NCBI RefSeq assembly: GCF_010634855.1
Contig: NZ_MWLQ01000023.1
Span: 1 to 64,000 of the forward strand
Direction: 5' to 3'
DNA length: 64,000 bases
Origin: Microbacterium sp. B35-30
Lineage (GTDB): Bacteria; Actinomycetota; Actinomycetes; Actinomycetales; Microbacteriaceae
The position numbers and the translations under genes are program-made. The notes under the pieces are model-generated. The model had not been told where the DNA came from and searched no databases. It saw only the letters and a program-made list of their open reading frames with translations. This document shows, one piece after another, positions 26,950 to 34,654 of this stretch; the first letter of the stretch is position 1; every line of letters starts with the position of its first letter.

Positions 26950-27813
26950 TCAGCGTGAGAACACGGATGCCGAGGGCTTCGGCGACGGCGTGGCATCGGC
27001 GTCGGTGGCGACCCGCGCACCGCGCGCGAAGTCCTCGAGCTCGCGCCCCTCCGCGACCTTCGCCGGATGGGGCCCGGCCGCCATGAGCCGCGGCAGCCAC
27101 TCGGTCGGAAGCGGCGCCGGCGAGGCGGCGATCACGAGGTTGCCGAAGCGCCGCCCCTTGAGGGTCTGCACCTCTGCCAGCACGATGACGTGCTCGAGCA
27201 CGGCCTGCACCGTCGCCACCTCGCGGCGGGCGAACGCGAGCCCCGCGCCGTCGGCGACGTTGACGAGCAGCACGCCGTCGGGGGCGAGGAAGCGGGCGGC
27301 CTCGGTGAAGAACTCGACGGTGGTGAGGTGCGCCGGCGTCTGCGCGCCGGAGTACACGTCCGACACGACGAGGTCGGCGGCGCCGACGAGTCCGGCGGGA
27401 AGGCGCCCGAGGGCTGCGCGAGCGTCGCCGATCCGCATGCGGATCGAGGCGCCGCGGGGGAGCGGCAGGTTCTCGCGCACGAGGTCCCACAGCGCCGGCT
27501 CGAGCTCGACCACCTGCTGCCGGGAGCCCGGCCGCGTCGCCTCCACGTAGCGGGGGATCGTGAGGGCGCCGGCGCCCAGGTGGATCGCGGTGAGCGGCTG
27601 CCCCGGCATCCGCAGCCGGTCGATCACCGCTCCCATGCGCGCGATGTACTCGAAGTGCAGATGGGTCGGATCATCGAGGTCGACGTGCGACTGCGGGGTG
27701 CCGTCGACGTCGAGCTCCCACCCGCCGCCGAACTGCGAGCGGACGACCCGGGCGAGGGTGCCGTCCGAGAGGCGCACGGACGGGACGGATGTCTCCTCCC
27801 TCGCGCGTGCCAT
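26950..27813 (-). CDS. Spermidine-synthase-like SAM-fold protein
   Basis: The product is 287 residues with a Rossmann-like methyltransferase/polyamine synthase core. AIHLGAGALTIPRYVEATRPG (about 93-113) is motif I, VVELEPALWDLVRE motif II, MRIGDARAALG the acidic loop and DLVVSDVYSG the DxxxD-type loop. In actinobacteria such proteins are annotated 'fused MFS/spermidine synthase-like' or methyltransferase; no arginine or ornithine decarboxylase gene is nearby, so true polyamine synthesis is uncertain. The C-terminal 25 residues look disordered. The promoter is leaderless. Confidence 0.82.
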   Translation of the reverse strand: MARAREETSVPSVRLSDGTLARVVRSQFGGGWELDVDGTPQSHVDLDDPTHLHFEYIARMGAVIDRLRMPGQPLTAIHLGAGALTIPRYVEATRPGSRQQVVELEPALWDLVRENLPLPRGASIRMRIGDARAALGRLPAGLVGAADLVVSDVYSGAQTPAHLTTVEFFTEAARFLAPDGVLLVNVADGAGLAFARREVATVQAVLEHVIVLAEVQTLKGRRFGNLVIAASPAPLPTEWLPRLMAAGPHPAKVAEGRELEDFARGARVATDADATPSPKPSASVFSR

Positions 27814-27819
27814 GGCTCC

Positions 27820-27825
27820 ACGTTA
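27820..27825 (-). promoter_or_regulatory. -10 box, leaderless promoter of the spermidine-synthase-like gene
   Basis: On the minus strand TAACGT ends 6 nt before the ATG at 27813. Confidence 0.5.
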
Positions 27826-27973
27826 GCCGCATCGCCGCCTCGCACCGGGGGCGGTTGACACTTCTGCGCACCCCGCAGCGTCGTCTCTGCACAGAACGCT
27901 GAGGGCGCGGCATCCGTCATCGCCGAAACCGAATCGAGACACAGGTGTAACCGACGAGTACGCCCGGCCCGGG

Positions 27974-27979
27974 TAGCGT
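27974..27979 (+). promoter_or_regulatory. Candidate -10 box of the peptide-transporter operon
   Basis: TAGCGT lies about 92 nt before the binding-protein start, giving a leader of roughly 85 nt. The -35 region is weak. The rest of the 257-bp gap holds no gene. Confidence 0.35.
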
Positions 27980-28070
27980 CGGACCCATCACACCCCGCTG
28001 AGGGCTGCGCGCACCTCTGCTCCACGACGACGTGCAGCGGAGCCCACACGACATGGAAGGTGCACAGCAC

Positions 28071-29732
28071 ATGCTCCACACTGCGAGAAGGCGCTGGCTG
28101 ACCGCCGCCGCCACGGTCGCCGTCGGTGCGGTCGTCCTGACCGCCTGCGCGAGCCAGCGCGAGGATGGCGGCGGCGACGACGACGCGTCCGGCGACGTCG
28201 ACACGACGTTCGTGTTCGGCGCGTCCGGAGACCCGGCCAGCCTCGACCCCGCGTTCGCGAGCGACGGCGAGACGTTCCGCGTCGCGCGCCAGATGTTCGA
28301 GGGCCTCGTCGGCACCGAGCCCGGCACCGCCGACCCGGCACCGCTCCTCGCGAAGAGCTGGGAGCAGCCCGACGACACGACCTACGTGTTCACGCTCGAA
28401 GAGGACGTCACGTTCCACGACGGCACGGACTTCAACGCCGAGGCCGTCTGCTTCAACTTCGACCGCCAGAATGCCTTCACGGGCGTCGCGGCCTCGCAGA
28501 GCATGGCGTACTACTGGGGCGTCATCATGCGCGGCTTCGGCGAGGAGTCGATCTACGAGAGCTGCACGGCCGACGAGGACTACCAGGTCACGATCGCGCT
28601 GAAGCAGCCGTTCGCCGGCTTCATCCCCGCGCTCTCGCTGCCCTCGTTCTCGATCCAGAGCCCGACGGCGCTGGAGGAGTACGGCGCCGACGAGATCGGC
28701 GGCACCGAGGAGGCGCCCGTCCAGAGCGAGTACGGCCAGGGACACCCCACCGGCACCGGTCCGTTCGTGTTCGACTCGATCTCGCCCGGCGAGCAGACGG
28801 TGCTCACGGCGTATCCCGACTACTGGGGCGAGCAGGGCGTCGTCGAAGAGGTCATCTTCCGCGTCATCGGCGACACGACGGCTCGCCGTCAGGCGCTCGA
28901 GGCCGGCAGCATCGACGGCTACGACCTGGTCGCGCCCGCCGACCTCCAGTCGCTGGAGGATGCCGGATTCTCGCTCGTGAACCGCGATCCGTTCAACGTG
29001 CTGTACCTCGGCATGAACCAGGCCGCACCCGGCCTGTCGGACCCGAAGGTGCGCCAGGCGATCGCCCACGCGATCGACAAGGATGCGCTCATCACGCAGG
29101 TGCTCCCCGAGGGCACCGTGGCGGCGAGCCAGTTCATGCCCGACGCCGTGATCGGCTGGAACGAGGACGTCACGCAGTACGAGTACGACCCGGAGGCCGC
29201 GCAGGCGCTCCTGGCCGAGGCCGGCTACTCGGAGGCGAACCCGCTGACGATCACGTTCAACTACCCCGTGAACATCTCGCGGCCGTACATGCCCAACCCC
29301 GAGCAGATCTTCACCAACCTGCAGAGCCAGCTCGAGGCCGTGGGCATCGTGCTCAACCCGGTGACGAACGAGTGGGTCGAGTACCTCGACCTGATCCAGG
29401 GCGGCACGGAGCACGGCATCCACCTGCTCGGCTGGACCGGCGACTACAACGACCCCGACAACTTCGTGGGGACGTTCTTCGGTCTGCCCACAAACGAGTG
29501 GGGCTTCGACAACGCCGAGCTGTTCGACGCGCTCACCGAGGCACGCGGTCTCGCGACCGAGGAGGAGCAGGAGTCCGCCTACGCCGCGATCAACGAGCAG
29601 ATCATGGAGTTCCTGCCGGGCGTGCCCCTCGCGCACCCGGTGCCGACGCTCGCGTTCGACGCGCGCGTCACGTCCTACCCGGCGAGCCCGGTGCAGGACG
29701 AGGTGTACAACCTGGTGGAACTCAGCGAGTGA
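28071..29732 (+). CDS. ABC transporter substrate-binding lipoprotein, family 5 (peptide/nickel type)
   Basis: The product is 553 residues. The signal peptide has RRR, a hydrophobic core and the lipobox VLTAC with Cys26. Then comes the SBP_bac_5 fold: FVFGASGDPASLDPAFAS, YVFTLEEDVTFHDG and the C-terminal LLGWTGDYNDPDNF are family landmarks. It binds oligopeptides or similar amides for the downstream permeases. The ATG at 28071 gives an ideal signal peptide; 28053 and 28032 are possible in-frame starts. A 21-bp hairpin after the stop probably protects or terminates its mRNA. The neighbouring 5-oxoprolinase suggests peptide or pyroglutamate uptake. Confidence 0.93.
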   Translation: MLHTARRRWLTAAATVAVGAVVLTACASQREDGGGDDDASGDVDTTFVFGASGDPASLDPAFASDGETFRVARQMFEGLVGTEPGTADPAPLLAKSWEQPDDTTYVFTLEEDVTFHDGTDFNAEAVCFNFDRQNAFTGVAASQSMAYYWGVIMRGFGEESIYESCTADEDYQVTIALKQPFAGFIPALSLPSFSIQSPTALEEYGADEIGGTEEAPVQSEYGQGHPTGTGPFVFDSISPGEQTVLTAYPDYWGEQGVVEEVIFRVIGDTTARRQALEAGSIDGYDLVAPADLQSLEDAGFSLVNRDPFNVLYLGMNQAAPGLSDPKVRQAIAHAIDKDALITQVLPEGTVAASQFMPDAVIGWNEDVTQYEYDPEAAQALLAEAGYSEANPLTITFNYPVNISRPYMPNPEQIFTNLQSQLEAVGIVLNPVTNEWVEYLDLIQGGTEHGIHLLGWTGDYNDPDNFVGTFFGLPTNEWGFDNAELFDALTEARGLATEEEQESAYAAINEQIMEFLPGVPLAHPVPTLAFDARVTSYPASPVQDEVYNLVELSE

Positions 29733-29739
29733 CGCCGTG

Positions 29740-29786
29740 ACCGGATGCCCCGTCCCGGCGACGCCCGCCGGGACGGGGCATCCGGT
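29740..29786 (+). terminator. Perfect 21-bp hairpin between binding protein and permease
   Basis: 29740-29760 and 29766-29786 are exact reverse complements around a 5-nt loop, beginning ACCGGATGCCCCGTCCC. There is no T-run. Between a binding-protein gene and its permeases this kind of hairpin usually gives partial termination or 3' protection, so that binding protein exceeds permease. Confidence 0.75.
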
Positions 29787-29839
29787 TCCCCCCGTCTGCT
29801 CGCCCGCGACCGCCGGTCGCCGTTCCCCGGAGATTCCAC

Positions 29840-30844
29840 GTGCTACGCACCATCGGCAGGCGCCTCCTCCTGCTCGTCCCGACCCTGTTCGGGCTGACAC
29901 TTCTGCTGTTCTTCTGGGTGCGCGCCCTGCCCGGCGGGCCGGCCGTCGCCCTCCTCGGCGAACGCGCGACGCCGGAGCGGGTCGCCGAGATCAACGAGCT
30001 GTACGGCTTCAACGAGCCGCTGATCGCCCAGTACTTCACGTGGCTCGGGCAGCTGCTGCAGGGCAACTTCGGCGTCTCGATCCAGACCCAGCGGCCCGTG
30101 ACGGAGGAGTTCCTCCGCCGCTTCCCCGCGACGCTCGAGCTGACCTTCTTCGCGATCATCCTCGCCGTGGGCCTCGGCATCACGATCGGCTACTGGGCTG
30201 CACGCCGGCAGGGGAAGCCCGCCGATCACTTCGCCGTCTTCGCCAGCCTCATCGGCATCACGATCCCGGTGTTCTTCCTAGGCGTGATCCTCAAGTGGAT
30301 CTTCGCGGTGCAGCTCGGATGGCTCCCCTCGGACGGTCGCCAGGATCCGCGGCTGGACGCGACCCACTACACGAACTTCTATGTCCTCGACGGCATCATC
30401 ACGGGCGAATGGGATGCCGCGTGGGACGCGTTCCTGCACCTCATCCTTCCCGGCATCGCCCTGGCGACGATCCCGCTCGCGATCATCACGCGCATCACCC
30501 GCGCCTCGGTGCTGGAGGTCCAGAACTCGGACTACGTGCGGACGGGCATGGCGAAGGGCATCTCGCGCGGCACCATCCGCGGCCGGTTCATCCTCCGCAA
30601 TTCTCTGCTGCCGGTCGTGACCACCATCGGCCTCCAGTTCGGTCTGCTGCTGTCAGGCGCCATCCTCACCGAATCGGTGTTCGCCTACCCTGGCATCGGA
30701 TCCTTCCTCTCCCGCGCGATCTTCACGCGCGACTACCCGGTGCTGCAGGGGTTCATCCTCTTCATCGCCGTCATCTACGCGCTCATCAACCTCGCGGTGG
30801 ATGTGTCGTACAGCTTCATCGACCCGAGAGTGCGGGTGCAGTGA
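29840..30844 (+). CDS. Peptide ABC transporter permease (DppB/OppB type)
   Basis: The product is 334 residues. The first helix (about 8-28) and the conserved RALPGGPA with DppB-type YGFNEPLIAQYFTWL follow the family layout. Five further helices lie at about 95-300. The EAA loop is TGMAKGISRGTIRGRFILRNSLLPV. The GTG start has GGAG 8 nt upstream. It pairs with the permease encoded 43 bp downstream. Confidence 0.93.
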   Translation: MLRTIGRRLLLLVPTLFGLTLLLFFWVRALPGGPAVALLGERATPERVAEINELYGFNEPLIAQYFTWLGQLLQGNFGVSIQTQRPVTEEFLRRFPATLELTFFAIILAVGLGITIGYWAARRQGKPADHFAVFASLIGITIPVFFLGVILKWIFAVQLGWLPSDGRQDPRLDATHYTNFYVLDGIITGEWDAAWDAFLHLILPGIALATIPLAIITRITRASVLEVQNSDYVRTGMAKGISRGTIRGRFILRNSLLPVVTTIGLQFGLLLSGAILTESVFAYPGIGSFLSRAIFTRDYPVLQGFILFIAVIYALINLAVDVSYSFIDPRVRVQ

Positions 30845-30887
30845 TGGCGCCGGCACAGCTCATCAGAGACACCCTCGGAGGTGCGGC

Positions 30888-31850
30888 ATGACGTCCGCGA
30901 TGCTTCCCCCCGCCCCGAGCGGCGGACCCGTCGACGACACCGCCATCGACGACAAGGAGCTGCTTGCCGCGAAGACCCGCGGCGGCGGCTTCTGGCGCGA
31001 CGTCTTCCGGCGACTGCGCCGCAACCCCAGCGCCTGGGTCGGCGCCGTCATCATCGCGATCTTCGTGCTCGTCGCGATCTTCGCCCCGTGGCTGGCGCCC
31101 TACGGCCCAGAGGAGCTGCCGGGTCAGCAGTACATCACGCCGGGCCACATCCCCGGCCCGGGTGAGATCCCCGGCTTCCCGCTGGGTTTCGACCGCTTCG
31201 GCGGCGACATGCTCTCCAAGCTCATCTGGGGTGCGCGCGCGTCCCTCGTGATCGGCATCGTGTCGACGCTGGTCGGTCTCATCGGCGGCATGATCCTCGG
31301 CCTGGTCGCCGCCACGTTCGGGGGCTGGGTCGATACGGCCATCATGCGCTTCGTCGACATCCTGCTGTCGGTGCCGTCGCTGCTGCTCGCCGTCTCGATC
31401 GCGGCGCTCATGGGCCAGACGCCGCTCGCGATCATGATCGCGATCGGTGCGGCGCAGGTGCCGATCTTCGCGCGCCTGCTGCGCGCGTCGATGCTGCAGC
31501 AGAGATCGAGCGACTACGTGCTGTCTGCGGCGACGCTCGGCCTGGGCCGCGGACGCATCACGATGAGCCACGTGCTCCCGAACGCCGTCGGCCCCGTCAT
31601 CGTGCAGGCGACGCTGTCGCTCGCGACGGCCGTCATCGAAGCCGCGGGCCTGTCGTACCTCGGGCTCGGCGGCGGCGTGCCGCAGACCGCCGAGTGGGGC
31701 CGCATGCTCACCTACGCGCAGCTGGAGCTGTCGGTCAACCCGTGGATCGCGATCCTGCCGGGCATCTGCATCACCATCACGGCGCTGGGCTTCACGCTGC
31801 TCGGCGAGGCCCTCCGCGAGGCCATGGACCCGCGCACCCGCGCCCGCTGA
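30888..31850 (+). CDS. Peptide ABC transporter permease (DppC/OppC type)
   Basis: The product is 320 residues. It has the OppC N-terminal domain (FWRDVFRRLRRNPSAWVGAVI, first helix about 47-68), a periplasmic loop with GFDRFGGDMLSKLIWGARASL, and the EAA region AATLGLGRGRITMSHVLPNAV. The ATG at 30888 is fixed by GGAGG 6 nt upstream. The ATP-binding partner is not on this strand; it is the convergent fused protein encoded directly downstream. Confidence 0.93.
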   Translation: MTSAMLPPAPSGGPVDDTAIDDKELLAAKTRGGGFWRDVFRRLRRNPSAWVGAVIIAIFVLVAIFAPWLAPYGPEELPGQQYITPGHIPGPGEIPGFPLGFDRFGGDMLSKLIWGARASLVIGIVSTLVGLIGGMILGLVAATFGGWVDTAIMRFVDILLSVPSLLLAVSIAALMGQTPLAIMIAIGAAQVPIFARLLRASMLQQRSSDYVLSAATLGLGRGRITMSHVLPNAVGPVIVQATLSLATAVIEAAGLSYLGLGGGVPQTAEWGRMLTYAQLELSVNPWIAILPGICITITALGFTLLGEALREAMDPRTRAR

Positions 31851-31886
31851 CGCACGCCGGCTCGCGGCATCCGTCCCTTTCGCGCT

Positions 31887-33674
31887 TCAGACGGCGATGT
31901 CGAGCTCGTTGCCGGGGATCGATGCCAGCAGGCGCCGCGTGTACGGGTCGCGGGCGTTGGTGAAGATCTCCTCGGAGGATGCCGCCTCCACGAGCTGCCC
32001 GTCCTTCATGACGCAGACGTAGTCGCTGATGAGGCGCACCACGGCGAGGTCGTGCGAGATGAAGAGGTAGCTCAGGCCGTACTCGCGCTGCAGGTCGCGC
32101 AGGAGCGTCAGCACCTGGTCCTGCACCAGCACGTCGAGCGCCGACACCGGCTCGTCGCACACGATGAGGTCGGGCGAGAGCGCGAGCGCGCGCGCGATCG
32201 CGACGCGCTGGCGCTGACCGCCGGACAGCTCCGAGGGGTAGCGGCGCAGCATCGACTCCGGCAGCGCGACGTCGTCGAGGAGCTGGCGCACGCGGGCCGC
32301 GCGCTCCTTGGACGATCCGCGCTTGTAGAAGTCGAGCGGCTCGGAGATGATCCGCTCGATCGAGAACATGGGGTTCAGAGATGAGTACGGGTCCTGGAAG
32401 ATCGGCTGCACGCGCTGGCGGAACTGCTTGAGATCTGCGCCCTTGAGGGTTGCGACATCCTGCCCGTCGAAGCGGATGGACCCGCTCGTGGGCTCGTACA
32501 CCCGCAGCATCATGCGCGCCGTGGTCGTCTTGCCCGATCCCGACTCGCCCACGATCGCGACGGTCTCGCCGCGCGGAATGGCGAACGACACGTCCTGCAC
32601 GGCCGCGAAGTCCTCCTTGCTGCCGCGCACCTTGAAGATCTTGGTCAGGCCCTCGACCTCCACGATGTAGTCGGGAGCTGCGGCCTCGTCCCCGGCGGCC
32701 TCGTCGGCTCGCGGTTGCGTGAGCGCGGGCTGGACGGGCCGGGGCGGGGGGACCGTCCCCGTGCCTGTCGCCTCCGCGGCCGGTGCGATGTCAGGTTCGG
32801 GAGTTTCGGCGGGGGTGGCACGGAACACCTCGGGGCGGAGCCGCACCGCCGCGACCGACGGTGCCGCCTTCACCAGGGCCTGCGTGTAGGGATGCTGCGG
32901 GTCCTCGAGGATCTGCCGCGCCGGCCCCTGCTCGACGATGCGTCCGCGGTTCATCACAACGACGCGCGCCGCCCGCTCGGCGGCGAGGCCCAGGTCGTGC
33001 GTGATGAGCATGACCGCAGTGCCGCGCTCGCTCGTCATGCGATCGAGCTGATCGAGGATGGTCTTCTGCACCGTCACGTCGAGGGCGCTCGTGGGCTCGT
33101 CGGCGATGAGCAGCTTCGGGTCGCACGCGAGCCCGATCGCGATGAGCGCACGCTGTCGCATGCCGCCGGAGAACTCGTGCGGGTATTGCTTGGCCCGCTC
33201 CTCGGCGTTCGGAAGGCCCGCGGCGGCGAGCGTCTCGACGACCTTGCGGTCGACATCCCTCCGGGTGGCGAGGCCGTGTGCGAGGAGCGTCTCGGCGATC
33301 TGCGTGCCGATCTTCGCGACGGGGTTGAGGTTCGACATCGGGTCCTGCGGCACGAGGCCGATGGAGCGGCCGCGAATGGTGCGCAGTACGCTCTCCGGCG
33401 CGCCGACCAGGTCTTCGCCCTCGAACAGGATGCTGCCCCGGGTGATCTTGCCGTTGCCGGGCAGCAGCCCGATCACGGCCATCGCGGTGGTCGACTTGCC
33501 CGAGCCGGACTCGCCCACGATGGCCAGCGTCTCGCCGGCGACGAGATCGAGGTCGACGGCTTCGACGGCGTGCACCGGGCCGTCGATGGTCTGGAACTCG
33601 ACGGCGACGTCGCGGACCTGAAGCAGCGGCGCCCCGGCCGCCGGACGTTCATGGGTTCGGGCCATGGGCTCCAT
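31887..33674 (-). CDS. Fused peptide ABC transporter ATP-binding protein (DppD-DppF)
   Basis: The product is about 595 residues and contains two complete ATPase domains. The first (about 20-265) has GESGSGKST, FSGGMRQRALIA and LIADEPTSALD. The second (about 345-590) has GESGSGKTT, LSGGQRQRVAIA and IVCDEPVSALD. Each ends in an oligopeptide/dipeptide C-terminal extension. A Pro/Ala/Glu-rich linker (about 300-340) joins them. It should energise the DppB/DppC pair encoded convergently 36 bp away, although it is transcribed separately. The ATG at 33674 has GGGAGG 4 nt upstream; the ATG at 33665 is also possible. Confidence 0.92.
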   Translation of the reverse strand: MEPMARTHERPAAGAPLLQVRDVAVEFQTIDGPVHAVEAVDLDLVAGETLAIVGESGSGKSTTAMAVIGLLPGNGKITRGSILFEGEDLVGAPESVLRTIRGRSIGLVPQDPMSNLNPVAKIGTQIAETLLAHGLATRRDVDRKVVETLAAAGLPNAEERAKQYPHEFSGGMRQRALIAIGLACDPKLLIADEPTSALDVTVQKTILDQLDRMTSERGTAVMLITHDLGLAAERAARVVVMNRGRIVEQGPARQILEDPQHPYTQALVKAAPSVAAVRLRPEVFRATPAETPEPDIAPAAEATGTGTVPPPRPVQPALTQPRADEAAGDEAAAPDYIVEVEGLTKIFKVRGSKEDFAAVQDVSFAIPRGETVAIVGESGSGKTTTARMMLRVYEPTSGSIRFDGQDVATLKGADLKQFRQRVQPIFQDPYSSLNPMFSIERIISEPLDFYKRGSSKERAARVRQLLDDVALPESMLRRYPSELSGGQRQRVAIARALALSPDLIVCDEPVSALDVLVQDQVLTLLRDLQREYGLSYLFISHDLAVVRLISDYVCVMKDGQLVEAASSEEIFTNARDPYTRRLLASIPGNELDIAV

Positions 33675-33848
33675 CCTGCCTCCCGGCGTCTCGCCGCGCA
33701 CCCGTCCCCGCCCAGCCTTTACTCATCCGTAACGCGTGGGGGACGGGCGCGCGCAGCCCAGGCAGATCGTCGACGGCGGGCGGCTCACGGGCCGTCGGGG
33801 ACGGGATGGCCTGAGTCATGCGCAGGACGAACGCGTGCCGGCCGGGCG

Positions 33849-33854
33849 TAGCGT
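33849..33854 (+). promoter_or_regulatory. -10 box, leaderless promoter of the 5-oxoprolinase genes
   Basis: TAGCGT ends 7 nt before the GTG start at 33862. Confidence 0.5.
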
Positions 33855-33861
33855 GGGATCT

Positions 33862-34617
33862 GTGACGGCGATCGACCTCAACGCGGACCTCGGCGAGACC
33901 GTGGACGGGATGCCGACGGCCGACGACGAGGCGATGTTCGCGGTGATCTCGAGCGCGAGCATCGCGTGCGGCGGGCACGCGGGGGACGCGGCCTCGATGC
34001 GCGAAGCCGTCGGCCGGGCCGAGCGGTTCGACGTGGCGGTGGGCGCCCACCCCTCCTATCCCGATCGCGCGAGCTTCGGCCGCGTGCCGGTCGCGATGGA
34101 GGCGGCCGCTCTCGCCGAGACCGTCGGGCAGCAGCTCGACCGGCTGCACCGCGCGGGCGCCGACCTGCGCTACGTCAAGCCGCACGGCGCGCTCTACCAC
34201 GCGGTCATCCGCGACAGGGAGCAGGCGGATGCCGTCGCCCGCGCCGTCTCCGAATTCTCGGAGATGCTCGGCCGACCGCTGCCGCTGCTGGGCCTCCCCG
34301 GCGAGATCGCGGCGGCTGCGGCATCCGTCGGCCTGCCGTTCGTGCACGAGGCGTTCCTCGATCGCGGCTACCTGCCCGACGGTTCGCTCGTGCCACGCGG
34401 CCGGCCGAAGGCGCTGCTCGACGACCCGCAGCTGGTCGCCGCGCGAGCGGTGCGGCTCGCCAGAGAGGGTGTCGTCGAGGCGATCGACGGGACGCTCGTG
34501 CCGGCCGTCGCCGAGTCGCTGTGCGTGCACGGCGACTCGCCGGCCGCCGTGGCCATGGCCCGCGCGGTGCGCGCCGCGCTCGACGACGCGGGCGTCGAGG
34601 TGCGGGCGTCGTGGTGA
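33862..34617 (+). CDS. pxpA: 5-oxoprolinase subunit A (LamB/YcsF family)
   Basis: The product is 251 residues. It begins with the family signature AIDLNADLGET, then SIACGGHAGD, GAHPSYPDRASFGR, YVKPHGALYH and the C-terminal CVHGDSP. PxpA works with PxpB and PxpC to hydrolyse 5-oxoproline to glutamate with ATP. The GTG at 33862 is chosen because it begins exactly at the conserved N-terminus and fits the leaderless promoter. The fused PxpB-PxpC gene starts 37 bp downstream. Confidence 0.93.
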   Translation: MTAIDLNADLGETVDGMPTADDEAMFAVISSASIACGGHAGDAASMREAVGRAERFDVAVGAHPSYPDRASFGRVPVAMEAAALAETVGQQLDRLHRAGADLRYVKPHGALYHAVIRDREQADAVARAVSEFSEMLGRPLPLLGLPGEIAAAAASVGLPFVHEAFLDRGYLPDGSLVPRGRPKALLDDPQLVAARAVRLAREGVVEAIDGTLVPAVAESLCVHGDSPAAVAMARAVRAALDDAGVEVRASW

Positions 34618-34654
34618 ACGTGCGGCACCCGATCCGTGGTGCGGGGAGCCCGAG

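Noticed and set aside
26950..27813. Polyamine biosynthesis locus
   Set aside because: Only a spermidine-synthase-like fold is present; no decarboxylase or aminopropyl donor genes accompany it.
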